DNA from: Gallaecimonas mangrovi
GTDB lineage: Bacteria; Pseudomonadota; Gammaproteobacteria; Enterobacterales; Gallaecimonadaceae
NCBI RefSeq assembly: GCF_003367375.1
Contig: NZ_CP031416.1
Location: forward strand, 3,665,501 to 3,729,500
Direction of reading: 5' to 3'
DNA: 64,000 bases
Shown here: positions 8,080-17,224 of the stretch, piece by piece
How the letters are laid out: each line of letters starts with the position of its first letter
How positions within the stretch are numbered: the stretch's first letter is position 1
Notes under the pieces: model-generated
What the model was told of the DNA's origin: nothing
The model's input: only the letters and a program-made list of their open reading frames with translations
Databases searched by the model: none
Translations under genes and position numbers: made by a program

Positions 8080-8130
8080 GTTTTTATTGCATTAAATGAC
8101 TATTAATCAGTTCATGCCGTATTTTTTTAA
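8047..8130. repeat. attR: junction that restores the fis 3' end
   Basis: 84 bp matching attL (3176-3259) at 81 positions. It spans the fis terminator and the last 24 bp of fis, so integration leaves fis intact with its own terminator. The crossover point lies somewhere in the two identical blocks (8047-8088 or 8097-8130). Confidence 0.85.
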
Positions 8131-8403
8131 TTTTTTACGCAGGGTGCCACGGTTGATGCCCAGCATGTTAGCGGCTTTGGTTTGGTTGCCGCGGGTGTAG
8201 GTCATCACTACATCCAGCAGGGGGGCTTCAACTTCACTCAATACCATCTCATACAGCTCGGTTACTTCCTGGCCATCCAGTTGCGAGAAGTAGTTCTGGA
8301 GCGCTTGACGTACGGAATTACGCAGGGGCTGTGAGTCGCCGGTCTTGGGGCTCACGGCAGTCAGAGACTTAGAAACATCAGTCGTCATGTTGGAGTCAAA
8401 CAT
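8107..8403 (-). CDS. fis: DNA-binding protein Fis
   Basis: 98 residues from the ATG at 8403, exactly the length of E. coli Fis; a GTG 33 bp upstream overlapping the dusB stop would add 11 residues and is less likely. The N-terminal beta-hairpin region is divergent, while the core ([13 protein letters not shown]..., [29 protein letters not shown]) is near identical to enterobacterial Fis, including the C-terminal helix-turn-helix. Fis bends DNA and governs rRNA transcription, recombination and nucleoid structure in fast growth. It is the second gene of the dusB-fis operon and serves as the attachment site of the element downstream. Confidence 0.95.
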   Translation of the reverse strand: MFDSNMTTDVSKSLTAVSPKTGDSQPLRNSVRQALQNYFSQLDGQEVTELYEMVLSEVEAPLLDVVMTYTRGNQTKAANMLGINRGTLRKKLKKYGMN

Positions 8404-8435
8404 AGTCTTAACGCTCTTGGTTGTTATCTTGGACA

Positions 8436-9398
8436 CTACAATGAACGGAAATAGTGCTCGAGGGCATCGAGTTGCACCTGAGCTTCCGTCAACGCATTAA
8501 AAGTTCGGCGAAACTCGCCTTCTTTATCTTGAGACGCCAGATACCAGCCCACATGCTTGCGGGCGATCTGAACGCCTTTAAACTCGCCGTAAAACCCGTG
8601 CAGGGCCTCAACATGTTCACGAAGAACCCTGGCTTGCTCTTCAAGACGCGGGGCTGGCAAATGCCGCCCTGTCTCAAGGAAATGGGCCACTTCTCGGAAC
8701 AGCCAAGGCTTACCCTGGGCACCGCGGCCAATCATGATGGCGTCGGCGCCGGTGTGTTTTAACACCCACTGCGCTTTTTCGGCACTGGTAATGTCGCCAT
8801 TGGCGACCACCGGTATATCAACGGCCTTCTTGATGGCTCTAATGGTGTCGAACTCTGCCTGCCCTTTAAAAAGGCAAGCGCGGGTTCGCCCATGTACGGC
8901 CAGAGACTGAATGCCGCAGCGCTGGGCCAACTTAGCGATGGCGACACCGTTACGGTTATCCGGATCCCAGCCGGTACGGATCTTCAAAGTGACCGGTACC
9001 GCAACAGCGGACACCACGGCTTTGAGGATCTCTTCTACCCGTTCAGGAAATTGCAGCAACGCAGAGCCTGCGAGCTTTTTATTTACCTTTTTGGCAGGGC
9101 AACCCATGTTGATATCGATCACTTGGGCACCACTTTCCACATTGAAAAGTGCCGCCTGCGCCATCAGTTGCGGCTCAGACCCTGCTATTTGCACCGCCCT
9201 TAAGCCCGATCCATCGTCATGAACCATACGCAGCCGGGATTTTTCCGACTGCCAGACATCAGGGTTGGCAGACAGCATTTCTGACACCGCCAGACCGGCT
9301 CCCATCTTCAGGCAAAGCTTACGGAAGGGCTGATCCGTAACCCCGGCCATCGGGGCCAGGATAAGTGGAACATCCAATTTGTAAGAACCGATTTGCAT
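8436..9398 (-). CDS. dusB: tRNA-dihydrouridine synthase B
   Basis: 320 residues with an FMN-binding TIM barrel. It reduces uridine in the tRNA D-loop using NADPH. Visible marks are [13 protein letters not shown] at the N-terminus and the catalytic Cys100 in [11 protein letters not shown], then the FMN-site segments VHGRTR and IPVVANGDI and a [11 protein letters not shown] phosphate-binding loop. The small helical tRNA-binding domain is at the C-terminus. The order dusB-fis is conserved across gammaproteobacteria, and the fis coding region follows 32 bp after the dusB stop. Confidence 0.95.
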   Translation of the reverse strand: MQIGSYKLDVPLILAPMAGVTDQPFRKLCLKMGAGLAVSEMLSANPDVWQSEKSRLRMVHDDGSGLRAVQIAGSEPQLMAQAALFNVESGAQVIDINMGCPAKKVNKKLAGSALLQFPERVEEILKAVVSAVAVPVTLKIRTGWDPDNRNGVAIAKLAQRCGIQSLAVHGRTRACLFKGQAEFDTIRAIKKAVDIPVVANGDITSAEKAQWVLKHTGADAIMIGRGAQGKPWLFREVAHFLETGRHLPAPRLEEQARVLREHVEALHGFYGEFKGVQIARKHVGWYLASQDKEGEFRRTFNALTEAQVQLDALEHYFRSL

Positions 9399-9430
9399 GA
9401 GCCTGGGAAGCCAGTAGCACAGGGCCGCGT

Positions 9431-9459
9431 AGTTTACGCATTTCTGCCCTGTCTGAAAA
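9431..9459 (-). promoter_or_regulatory. Candidate dusB-fis promoter with GC-rich discriminator
   Basis: Leftward TAAACT (9436-9431), with TTTTCA about 17 bp upstream, followed by CGCGGCCC at the expected start region. A GC-rich discriminator is the hallmark of stringently controlled promoters, and the fis promoter is a known example. The -35 match is poor. Confidence 0.35.
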
Positions 9460-9536
9460 GGTCAGAAATTGACCGAATGCATTTTTTTGTCATCTAGCTG
9501 GCAAAATCGTCATTAAGTAACGGTTTTGGCTTGCTT

Positions 9537-10412
9537 TCAGAATTTCTTACCGGCAACCCGGCACCATTCTTCCCGTTCCACGATGGGGTCCATCTGGCAC
9601 TGCTCGCCATAGAAAGCCGATAAGGCGGGCGCTTGGCTTTCCAAAATGCCGGAAAGGGCAATAACGCCGCCCGGCTTGAGATAGCCCAAAATGATGTCAC
9701 GCAGCTCATGCAGTGGCCCGGCCAGAATATTGGCCACCACCACATCGGCTTGCAGGCCAATGGGCTGATCTTTAGGGAGGTACAGCTCTAACTGCTCTGC
9801 CACATCATTGCGTGTGGCATTGGCCAAACTGGCTTCAATGGCTTGCGGGTCAATATCAACCCCCACCACTCGCTTTGCCCCCAGCTTAAGGGCGGCAATG
9901 GCTAAAATGCCGGAGCCACAGCCAAAATCCACCACGGTTTTACCGCTAAGGTCTTGGCCGTCGAGCCATTCCAAACAAAGGGCGGTGGTGGCATGGGTGC
10001 CGGTACCAAAGGCCAGGCCAGGGTCTAGGCGCACGTTAACTGCACTGGGGTCCGGCACGTCTAGCCAGGTTGGGCAGATCCACAGCCGCTTGCCAAATTG
10101 CATGGGGTGGAAGTTGTCCATCCAGGCCCGTTCCCAGTCTTTGTCTTCCAGCACTTCAATCTTGATAGGTGTGTCTTCACCCAGCAGGGTTTTAATCAGT
10201 GCCTTGGCGCCTGAGGTGTCAGCGTCGGCGGTAAACAGCGCCATCAAGTCGGTATCGCCCCAAAGACGGGTTTCACCTGGCAGTGGTTCGAACACCGGGG
10301 TGTCCTTGGCATCCATAAAGGTAATGGACAAGGCACCTTGTTCCATTAATAAATCCCCAAGCTTTTCGGCAAGCTGGGCATTGGTATTGGTTCTGACCTG
10401 GATCCAGGACAT
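9537..10412 (-). CDS. prmA: Ribosomal protein L11 methyltransferase
   Basis: 291 residues from the ATG at 10412, which has GGGAG upstream and aligns with the MPWIQ start of E. coli PrmA; the frame is open 13 codons further. PrmA trimethylates L11 on the ribosome. The N-terminal L11-recognition domain contains the family signature [16 protein letters not shown]. The class I SAM domain has [19 protein letters not shown] (motif I) and [10 protein letters not shown] (motif IV, the N-x-L-x-G-P pattern). It lies just upstream of dusB-fis on the same strand with a 138-bp gap. Confidence 0.94.
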   Translation of the reverse strand: MSWIQVRTNTNAQLAEKLGDLLMEQGALSITFMDAKDTPVFEPLPGETRLWGDTDLMALFTADADTSGAKALIKTLLGEDTPIKIEVLEDKDWERAWMDNFHPMQFGKRLWICPTWLDVPDPSAVNVRLDPGLAFGTGTHATTALCLEWLDGQDLSGKTVVDFGCGSGILAIAALKLGAKRVVGVDIDPQAIEASLANATRNDVAEQLELYLPKDQPIGLQADVVVANILAGPLHELRDIILGYLKPGGVIALSGILESQAPALSAFYGEQCQMDPIVEREEWCRVAGKKF

Positions 10413-10543
10413 GCGATTCTCCCATTGGCGCGGAACGCGTAAGTCTATCATGGGTCATACTGAGTGAGGCCGGTCTGTGCAGCGGGAAATTAGCGTCGTT
10501 GCCAGAGCGGCTTTTCATTCACATCCTGAGGAGGAATCTGAAG

Positions 10544-10777
10544 ATGTCGGACAACCACAGCCTTTACCGCGAGTTTCCCAACCACATTGACCGTATTCAG
10601 CAATTAAAATCTGACCAACCCGATTTTGCCCGCACCGCCGCCGAATATCACAAACTAGACCACCAGATACGTGGGCTACAGATGCGAAACCAGCCGGTTG
10701 ATGACCACACCATGAAAGGTATGAAAATGAAAAGAGCTCAGCTCAAAGACGAGCTCTACCATTGGCTCGTCCGTTAG
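10544..10777 (+). CDS. YdcH-like DUF465 protein
   Basis: 77 residues from the ATG at 10544 with a strong GAGGAGGAA upstream. It is a short helical hairpin of the DUF465 family (FPNHIDRIQQL ... AAEYHKLDHQIRGL ... KRAQLKDELY). The function of the family is unknown. It is divergent from prmA across a 130-bp gap and is followed by a hairpin. Confidence 0.8.
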   Translation: MSDNHSLYREFPNHIDRIQQLKSDQPDFARTAAEYHKLDHQIRGLQMRNQPVDDHTMKGMKMKRAQLKDELYHWLVR

Positions 10778-10796
10778 TCTTTTCCTCTTGTACTTT

Positions 10797-10817
10797 CGCC
10801 CTGGTTGCACCAGGGCG
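10797..10817 (+). terminator. Hairpin after the YdcH-like gene
   Basis: CGCCCTGG-TTGCA-CCAGGGCG, a perfect 8-bp stem 19 bp after the stop. Only CTTTCCC follows, so termination would be weak or factor-assisted. Confidence 0.5.
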
Positions 10818-11009
10818 CTTTCCCAAGCATCAAAAACAAAAGATGCACCAACGTGGTGCCATCGTCGCCAAAAGGTAGACAAAACCCACAAAAAGCTGAA
10901 TGATAGAAAAATATTTCTGCGCCACCTTGCCTAATTGCATATTTCATGCTCATTTTGGCGCTTTAAGCATTAATGCTTAAATTTCAGTCAGGCACTGTTA
11001 TGTATCAAC

Positions 11010-11405
11010 ATGCCAACCTCTGCTCCATTGGAGGACATCACCATTAGCGAGCAGCATTCCATCGACCATGTATTGAGTGAAGAGGAGATAGCCTTCCTCG
11101 GTCAATTAAACCAACCTAGGAAACGCCGCTTTCCCTGGGGCAGGTTGGCTTTTTTTGTTTTGTTGCTGGTCGCTGCTGTTGCCACTTTTATTTATTCGTT
11201 TGACCGTTTCAGCGTGTCGATAAATCATGGCCTTTATCAACACCAAGGTATTCTCTATACCTCGCCCCCAACCAAAGCCGTACAGCAGGCTGCGCAGTCG
11301 TTACCGGCAGGCAGTATCGTGACCTATTTTGAAGAACAATGGGTGTCTTGCAGCCCTTTGGAGGACGGATGGCAGTGCCAAAGTTTGCCTACCCCTTCAT
11401 CCTGA
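11010..11405 (+). CDS. Unknown single-pass membrane protein
   Basis: 131 residues, not recognised. A polar acidic N-terminus (1-40, ending KRRF) is followed by one membrane helix (about 45-62) and a C-terminal domain of about 65 residues with two Cys. The positive residues before the helix predict a cytoplasmic N-terminus and a periplasmic C-terminus. Its end overlaps the next gene by 37 bp, so the pair is probably one operon. Confidence 0.6.
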   Translation: MPTSAPLEDITISEQHSIDHVLSEEEIAFLGQLNQPRKRRFPWGRLAFFVLLLVAAVATFIYSFDRFSVSINHGLYQHQGILYTSPPTKAVQQAAQSLPAGSIVTYFEEQWVSCSPLEDGWQCQSLPTPSS

Positions 11406-11836
11406 TTTTAGCGGTGCTGGCCTTGGCCTTTTTTGCCGGCAAAATCAGCGCACAATGGCGGCCACTTTGGAAACTGGAAGGCCACTGGCATGGCGTTTAT
11501 TTTCAAACTGTTGATAACGATCGCGTCAAGATGGATTACCGGCTCGACACCAAAGGCAAGCACATTGACGCCAAGGTGCAATACAGCGATGAAACAGGAC
11601 ATTTGCTGGGTAGCCGGGAAATGAACTTATTGTACTTGGGGAAAACACCTGACACTGGCCGCAACCTCTTTAGCCTGGAAAATCCCCCTGAAGACGCCGA
11701 ACTACGCAACGACAGCAGCCTGCGCCTGCCCTTTATCATGATGATTGATAAAGACCATTACTTTACCTTGCAGCGCCGCGCCCAAGGTTTTATTGGCACC
11801 ATTTTTCAGCGTATAGACCCGGCAGACAGCCACTAA
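11369..11836 (+). CDS. Unknown membrane-anchored protein
   Basis: 155 residues from the ATG at 11369 with GGAGG upstream inside the previous gene. A hydrophobic N-terminal helix (about 6-22) is followed by a beta-rich domain starting WKLEGHWHGVYFQ and ending in FIGTIFQRI. The rest would be periplasmic. No family recognised. Its terminator has been split by the insertion sequence that follows. Confidence 0.6.
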   Translation: MAVPKFAYPFILILAVLALAFFAGKISAQWRPLWKLEGHWHGVYFQTVDNDRVKMDYRLDTKGKHIDAKVQYSDETGHLLGSREMNLLYLGKTPDTGRNLFSLENPPEDAELRNDSSLRLPFIMMIDKDHYFTLQRRAQGFIGTIFQRIDPADSH

Positions 11837-11843
11837 AAAGCCG

Positions 11844-11853
11844 CCCCAAGGGC
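11844..11853. repeat. 10-bp target-site duplication of the IS (second copy 13273-13282)
   Basis: CCCCAAGGGC stands immediately before the left end (11844-11853) and again right after the right end (13273-13282). Removing the IS and one copy joins AAAAAGCCGCCC, CAA and GGGCGGCTTTTT, a perfect 12-bp-stem terminator shared by two convergent genes. Confidence 0.9.
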
Positions 11854-11901
11854 TAATGCTGATCAGTTAAGACAGATCGCTTGACTGATCCTCCCGTGAT
11901 G

Positions 11902-11936
11902 AAAAAATCCGACATTTCCTTGGTGTCGGATTTTTT
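11902..11936 (+). terminator. Terminator-like hairpin inside the IS left end
   Basis: A 13-bp perfect stem AAAAAATCCGACA / TGTCGGATTTTTT with a 9-base loop. It ends one base before the transposase ATG at 11938. It would stop rightward read-through from outside, and in a read-through RNA it would also hide the start codon region, a known way for IS10/IS50-type elements to stay quiet. Confidence 0.75.
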
Positions 11937-11937
11937 T

Positions 11938-13259
11938 ATGCGTCTTCAAACCGCCTTGTCTTCGGCTTTTGCCTTCAGTAACGAGTACCGCTCTCTCGAG
12001 CAATTTTCCGCCCTTCTCGACCCGGCCATGCTGGAACAAGCCTTTGCCAGCACCGGTGTTGCCACGCTGCGTCGGCGCCGTTTACCTATCGATGCCGTGC
12101 TCTGGACCGTTATCGGCATGAGCCTGTTCCGCCAGGAGTCGGTGTGGCACATTGCCAATCGCCTGGATGTGCTATTGGCCAACCAGCAGCCTTTGCTCGC
12201 GCCCAGCGCCGTGGTGCAGGCCCGCCAACGCCTTGGCGAAGCGCCGGTTAGGGCCGTCTTTGAAGGATTGGCCCAGCACAGCTACCAGCATCATGCTTTC
12301 GATACCTGGTGCGGTCTGAATTTACTGGCCGTGGATGGGGTGATGTTCCGCGCCCAGGATACGGCGGAGAACCGCGCCGCTTTTGCCGGTGATAACGCCG
12401 AGCAAGGACGCTACCCACAGGTGCGCCTGGTCTGTCAGATGGAACTGACCAGCCATTTGCTGCTCAACTGCGCCATGGGCGGCGAACACCAAGGGGAAAT
12501 GCGGCTGGCCGAGCAACTGCTTGATACCCCCCCGACCACAGCCTGACCTTGTTCGACGGCGGTTACTATTCCCTGGGGCTGTTACATCAGTGGCACCAGC
12601 AAGGGCAAAACCGGCACTGGCTGATACCGGCGCGCCAAGGCCTGCGCTATGAGGTGGTACAGCGCCTGAGTGACCGCGACCAGCGGGTGCGGCTGACCAC
12701 CAGTGCCCAAGCCCGCCAGCGCTTTAGCGACTTGCCCGCGACGCTGGAGGCCCGGCTTATCACCTATCAGGTGAAGGGCAAGCCCCGACAAGTATTAACC
12801 TCCTTGCTCGATACCCGCCGCTACCCTTGCGACGACATCGTCGAGCTTTACAGCCACCGCTGGGAAATTGAGCTGGGTTACCGGGAAATGAAGCAAAGCC
12901 TACTGCAGGCGAGCTATACCCTTAGAAGCAAAAAGCCGTGCATGACTCGGCAGGAATTATGGGGACTGCTACTGGCGTACAACCTAATCCGGGTGGCAAT
13001 GATAAAGGCGGCAGCGCCCCTGGAAGGGGTATGGCCGAACCAACTGAGCTTTGCCGGGTGCGCACGCAGTGTTATCCACCTTTTTTGTACCCAGCAAACC
13101 ACTCATCCAGGTGCATATCCCAAGCAATACGCGTGGTTCATCAGCACCCTGGCCCAGTTCAAGCTCCCCGACCGACGACCAGACCGGTCGTATCCCCGCT
13201 GTATCCGGCCAAAACACAGCAAGTACCCCGCTAGAAAGAAAAAATGCCAGTCAGCTTAA
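11938..13259 (+). pseudogene. IS4-family transposase, frameshifted
   Basis: The two frames, 11938-12546 and 12549-13259, together match the full length of IS4 transposase. The first carries the N-terminal domain and the first catalytic Asp (LLAVDGV) plus YPQVRLVCQMELTSHLL. The second starts near the second Asp (LFDGGYYSLGLL) and holds the Y-2-R-3-E-6-K signature (YSHRWEIELGYREMKQ) and the NQLSF segment. The break falls in a run of seven C at 12528-12534, where one more C or two fewer would restore the frame. It may be a true inactivating mutation or a homopolymer sequencing error. Confidence 0.85.
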
Positions 13260-13271
13260 CTGACTGGCATT
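13243..13271 (-). terminator. Terminator at the IS right end (leftward)
   Basis: 12-bp perfect stem AATGCCAGTCAG / CTGACTGGCATT with loop CTTAA. Read leftward it is followed by a T-run. It overlaps the transposase stop and the right inverted repeat, and now lies where transcripts of the OPT transporter gene would end. Confidence 0.7.
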
Positions 13272-13289
13272 ACCCCAAGGGCGGCTTTT

Positions 13290-15287
13290 TCAGCGTTTTT
13301 TCGCCAGATACCCCATACACAACAACAGCCCGGCCACCCCAAGCCAAGGCGCTAAGCTAAAACTCTCCATAAAGGGCACCTTACCTGGCAGGCTCACCGC
13401 CAAAATAGCGACAATAACCCCCATCAAAGCTTCACCGGTGATAAGCCCCGAGGCCAGTAGCAAACCTTTGCCTTCTTCGTCATTGCCGTCTTGTTTGCGT
13501 TGTTGCCAATGGGCCAACAAGCCACCAAACAAAATGGGTACCGATAACCCCAGCGGTAAATAAACCCCAACCGCCACCGCCAACACCGGAAACCGGAAGT
13601 TAGCGCCGCGCTTTTTCTGAATTTCATCGAGGATGATCAGCACCACCGCCAGGGCAAAACCGATGTAGATGTAAGTCCACTCAATACCCGCGCCAAAAAT
13701 GCCGGTTGAAAGATCTTTCATCAGCCCTGCTTGTGGCGCCGACAGCGGCGTGGCACTTGGGTTGACTGGGCTAACCCGGCCAATGCCATAGCCTTTATCG
13801 AGAATGTTGAGTACCCAGGGAATGGCCGCCGCTGCCGCCGCAACCCCCACCACTTGGAATATTTGCTGGCGCCAGGGTGTAGCCCCCACTAGGTGGCCAC
13901 ATTTAAGGTCCTGCATATTGTCCCCGGCAATGGCTGCGGCAGAGCAAATCATCCCCGCTAGGTACATCACCGCCACCGGGCCCAAGGCCCCCGCTAAGCC
14001 TTCATTGCCCATCAACTGCAACAAAATCAGCGCCGACACAATCACGGTGGCAATGGTAACGCCACTGATGGGGTTATTAGACGACCCCACCAAGCCCGCC
14101 ATGTAGCCGGCAACAGAGGAGAAAATAAAGCCAAACAGCAGCATTAGCAGTGTCATCACCGCTGCTATCCAATAGCGTTCGCTGTAATCGCCAAGGGCGC
14201 TCAAGAACAGGATATAGAGGGGAATAATGGACACCAGCACCATTAACCCCACATAGGGAATGGGAATATCAAACTCGGTACGCAGCACTTTGCCTGCGGC
14301 GGTTTTTGACTCGCGGTAGGCATGCAGCGAGGCCTTTACCCCTTGCCACAGCGGTTTGGCAAGAGTGATAAGAGACCACAAACCGCCAACCATCATGGCG
14401 CCCACGCCGATGCGGCGGCACTGTTGCCAAGACTGGCCCGCCAAGGCTTGCCAATCTTGCGCCGACCAATCGCTCATATTGGCTGACACACCCGCCAGTT
14501 GCTGCACTTCATCACCGTTAAACAGCCAATTGAGCGGCACCGCAATCAGGGTGCCGATGGCCCCGCCCATAAACACCAACAGCGCAATATTTAAGCCAAC
14601 GATATAGCCCACCCCTAACAGCGCCGGGCTGAGGGTAATATCGCCCATAAAAAGCCACTTGCCGGCGAAAAAGCTTTTGGTGGTAGCTACGCCGCCAGCC
14701 AGCAAGCCAAAGCCTGCCTCCAACAGCTTAATGGCGCCGCCTAACCCGGCTGCTTGCAATAACTGCTTAAAGCCGGCCTTGGCCTCGGCAGTGGGTTTGA
14801 GTTCGGGGTGGTCTTTATCGGTTTCCACGCCACCGGTTTTCAGCACTTGGGCTGTCGCCACCCCTTCCGGGAACATCAGTTTGGCTTCAACAATCAAGGC
14901 GCGGCGCAGCGGAATGGTGAACGCTACCCCAAGCACGCCACCCAAAATGGCAATGCACACCATCGGCCCCCATTCATAGCCAGACCAGGCTTTCATCATC
15001 ACCAGGGCAGGCAGCGTAAAAATGATGCCAGCTGCTAAAGACTCCCCCGCCGAGGCCGCGGTTTGCACCATGTTATTTTCCAAAATGGTGGAGCGGCGGA
15101 ACAGCCTTAAAATGCCCATAGAGCAGGCGGCAGCGGGGATTGACGCCGATACCGTTAAGCCAACCAACAAGCCAATATAAGCGTTGGCCGCTGCCAAGAT
15201 GGCCGACAACACAGCACCAAGCAGTAACGCTTTGAGGGTCAGTTCCGGAAGGGTTCTTTGCGGTGAAACCAGAGGGTGGTCAGCCAT
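13290..15287 (-). CDS. OPT-family oligopeptide transporter
   Basis: 665 residues with roughly 15 hydrophobic segments, typical of prokaryotic OPT transporters. These proton-coupled inner-membrane permeases take up short peptides or metal chelates. Visible family traits include the start LVSPQRTLPELTLKAL, the GVATAQVLKTGG segment and SSNNPISGVT. AAGGAG precedes the ATG. The gene stands alone; its terminator was split by the IS just downstream. Confidence 0.88.
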   Translation of the reverse strand: MADHPLVSPQRTLPELTLKALLLGAVLSAILAAANAYIGLLVGLTVSASIPAAACSMGILRLFRRSTILENNMVQTAASAGESLAAGIIFTLPALVMMKAWSGYEWGPMVCIAILGGVLGVAFTIPLRRALIVEAKLMFPEGVATAQVLKTGGVETDKDHPELKPTAEAKAGFKQLLQAAGLGGAIKLLEAGFGLLAGGVATTKSFFAGKWLFMGDITLSPALLGVGYIVGLNIALLVFMGGAIGTLIAVPLNWLFNGDEVQQLAGVSANMSDWSAQDWQALAGQSWQQCRRIGVGAMMVGGLWSLITLAKPLWQGVKASLHAYRESKTAAGKVLRTEFDIPIPYVGLMVLVSIIPLYILFLSALGDYSERYWIAAVMTLLMLLFGFIFSSVAGYMAGLVGSSNNPISGVTIATVIVSALILLQLMGNEGLAGALGPVAVMYLAGMICSAAAIAGDNMQDLKCGHLVGATPWRQQIFQVVGVAAAAAAIPWVLNILDKGYGIGRVSPVNPSATPLSAPQAGLMKDLSTGIFGAGIEWTYIYIGFALAVVLIILDEIQKKRGANFRFPVLAVAVGVYLPLGLSVPILFGGLLAHWQQRKQDGNDEEGKGLLLASGLITGEALMGVIVAILAVSLPGKVPFMESFSLAPWLGVAGLLLCMGYLAKKR

Positions 15288-15337
15288 AACAATCTCCTTG
15301 TTGTTATGCCTTACCTTATTCGGTTGTTAACAAAAAG

Positions 15338-15365
15338 AAAACGCCAGCTTAACGCTGGCGTTTTT
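15338..15365 (-). terminator. accC terminator
   Basis: AAAACGCCAGC-ttaac-GCTGGCGTTTT, an 11-bp stem directly after the accC stop, with T-runs on both strands' exits. It ends the leftward aroQ-accB-accC operon. Confidence 0.85.
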
Positions 15366-15370
15366 CGATA

Positions 15371-16726
15371 TCAGGACTGGCCTTCCATCGCTTTGAGCTT
15401 CTTCTCCAAATAGTGGATGTTGGTACCACCGTTGTAGAAGTTCTCGTCTTTCATGATGATCTTGTGCAGGTCGATATTGGTTTTAATACCATCAACAACC
15501 AGCTCAGACAGCGCATTTTGCATACGGGCAATAGCTACGTCGCGGTTTTCGCCATAAGCAATCAGCTTACCGATCATGGAATCGTAGTTAGGCGGAACCT
15601 TGTATTCAGCGTAGATGTGGCTGTCCCAACGCACGCCCAGGCCACCCGGAGAATGGAAACGGGTGATTTTACCGGGGCTTGGAATAAAGGTGCGCGGATC
15701 TTCAGCGTTGATACGGCATTCCATGGCATGGCCACGGATAACCACATCCGACTGGCTGATAGACAGCGGCTGGCCAGCAGCAATGCGCAGCTGTTCCTTG
15801 ATGAGGTCCACACCGGTAACCATTTCGGTAACCGGGTGCTCAACCTGAATACGGGTGTTCATTTCAATGAAATAAAACTCGCCGTTTTCATACAGAAACT
15901 CAAAGGTGCCAGCGCCGCGATAGCCAATCTCAACACAAGCACGGGCACAACGCTCACCGATGGCTTTACGCATGGCGTCAGTAATGCCGGGTGCTGGCGC
16001 TTCTTCCACCACTTTTTGGTGACGGCGCTGCATAGAGCAGTCACGCTCGCCCAAGTGAATGGCATTGCCCTGGCCGTCGGCCAGAACCTGGATCTCGATA
16101 TGGCGAGGGTTCTCAAGGAACTTCTCCATATAGACTTCCGGGTTACCAAAAGCCGCTTTGGCTTCCGCTTGGGTGGTGGCAATAGCGCTGGTGAGTTCGC
16201 CTTCGTTACGCACCACGCGCATGCCGCGACCGCCGCCACCGCCAGATGCCTTAACGATCACCGGGTAACCGATGCGCTTAGCAATTGACTTGTTGCGCGC
16301 TTCGTCGTCGTTCAGGGAACCGTCGGAGCCCGGCACGCAAGGCACGCCCGCTTTTTTCATGGCAGCGATGGCAGACACTTTGTCACCCATCAGGCGGATG
16401 GTGTCAGCTTTCGGGCCAATGAAAATAAAATCGCTGTTTTCAACCTGCTCAGCAAAGTCGGCGTTTTCTGCCAAAAAGCCGTAGCCTGGGTGAATGGCAA
16501 CCGCGTTGGTTACCTCAGCCGCCGCAATAATTGCCGGGATATTTAAATAGCTTTGGGGAGAAGGTGCCGGGCCAATACAAATGCTTTCGTCGGCCAACAA
16601 CACATGCTTGAGATCCCGGTCAGCAGTGGAGTGAACCGCCACTGTTTTGATGCCCATCTCGCGGCAAGCGCGCAGAATACGCAGCGCTATCTCACCCCGG
16701 TTGGCAATAACCACTTTATCCAACAT
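15371..16726 (-). CDS. accC: Acetyl-CoA carboxylase, biotin carboxylase subunit
   Basis: 451 residues, as in E. coli (449). It carboxylates the biotin on AccB using ATP and bicarbonate, the first step of fatty-acid synthesis. The ATP-grasp fold shows the glycine loop [14 protein letters not shown], the metal and bicarbonate site [14 protein letters not shown], and the C-terminal RINAEDP motif. It follows accB by 9 bp, the conserved arrangement. Confidence 0.97.
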   Translation of the reverse strand: MLDKVVIANRGEIALRILRACREMGIKTVAVHSTADRDLKHVLLADESICIGPAPSPQSYLNIPAIIAAAEVTNAVAIHPGYGFLAENADFAEQVENSDFIFIGPKADTIRLMGDKVSAIAAMKKAGVPCVPGSDGSLNDDEARNKSIAKRIGYPVIVKASGGGGGRGMRVVRNEGELTSAIATTQAEAKAAFGNPEVYMEKFLENPRHIEIQVLADGQGNAIHLGERDCSMQRRHQKVVEEAPAPGITDAMRKAIGERCARACVEIGYRGAGTFEFLYENGEFYFIEMNTRIQVEHPVTEMVTGVDLIKEQLRIAAGQPLSISQSDVVIRGHAMECRINAEDPRTFIPSPGKITRFHSPGGLGVRWDSHIYAEYKVPPNYDSMIGKLIAYGENRDVAIARMQNALSELVVDGIKTNIDLHKIIMKDENFYNGGTNIHYLEKKLKAMEGQS

Positions 16727-16735
16727 GGTGCGTCC

Positions 16736-17200
16736 TTATTCGATGATAAACAGAGGCTCGTCGAATTCAACGGGCTCACCGTTTTCCACCAAAATGGCTT
16801 TAACAGTACCGGAAACTTCGGCTTCGATTTGGTTCATCATCTTCATCGCTTCGATGATGCAAAGGGTGTCACCCTTATTGACCTGTTGACCAACTTCGGC
16901 GAAGTTTTTCGCACCTGGGCTGGATGCACGGTAGAAAGTACCCACCATGGGGGACTTTTGAACATTACCGCTGATCTCTTCTTTGGCCGGCGCGGCAGGT
17001 GCAGCGGGAGCCGCAGCAGCAGGGGCGGGCGCGGCAGCGGCAGCGGGAGCAACCTGCGGTACGCTGTATTGCATCGGCATCATTGCTGCATTAGCACCAC
17101 GGCTGATGCGTACCGCTTCTTCACCTTCAGTGATTTCCAGCTCGTTAATGCCAGATTCTTCTACAAGCTCGATCAGCTTTTTTATTTTACGAATATCCAT
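16736..17200 (-). CDS. accB: Acetyl-CoA carboxylase, biotin carboxyl carrier protein
   Basis: 154 residues. The order is an N-terminal helical segment ([18 protein letters not shown]), an Ala/Pro-rich flexible linker (about 50-73) and a C-terminal biotinyl domain. The biotinylated lysine is Lys120 in EAMKM, with the 'thumb' [11 protein letters not shown] before it. It is the swinging arm between AccC and the carboxyltransferase. It sits between aroQ and accC. Confidence 0.97.
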   Translation of the reverse strand: MDIRKIKKLIELVEESGINELEITEGEEAVRISRGANAAMMPMQYSVPQVAPAAAAAPAPAAAAPAAPAAPAKEEISGNVQKSPMVGTFYRASSPGAKNFAEVGQQVNKGDTLCIIEAMKMMNQIEAEVSGTVKAILVENGEPVEFDEPLFIIE

Positions 17201-17224
17201 AAACAGGTTTCTCTAATGTTCAGC

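Larger units (their letters stand above)
3176..8130. mobile_element. Small integrative element at the fis 3' end (PICMI-like phage satellite)
   Basis: An element of about 4.87 kb lies between two 84-bp direct repeats that each contain the last 8 codons of fis plus its terminator. Its base composition is visibly AT-richer than the flanks. Gene order: tyrosine integrase, unknown 328-aa protein, AlpA-like regulator, small winged-helix-like protein, HUH-type Rep, and an opposite-strand zinc-ribbon membrane protein. There are no capsid, packaging or conjugation genes. Known: PICMIs of Vibrionaceae are small satellites integrated next to fis with only three core proteins for excision and replication. 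Inferred: this is a member or close relative outside the classic hosts. Confidence 0.75.
11854..13272 (+). mobile_element. IS4-family insertion sequence, 1419 bp
   Basis: The ends are 18-bp inverted repeats TAATGCTGATCAGTTAAG (left) and TAATGCCAGTCAGTTAAG (right, reverse complement), 15/18 identical and close to those of IS4 itself. Length is close to the 1426 bp of IS4, and the transposase is IS4-like. It is flanked by a 10-bp direct repeat. Each end carries a hairpin with a T-run. Confidence 0.92.

Noticed and set aside
9808-10467. 219-codon open frame antisense to prmA
   Set aside because: prmA motifs are clear on the opposite strand; this frame is Ser-rich noise.
15413-16288. 291-codon open frame antisense to accC
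   Set aside because: accC is unmistakable on the other strand; the antisense product has no family features.
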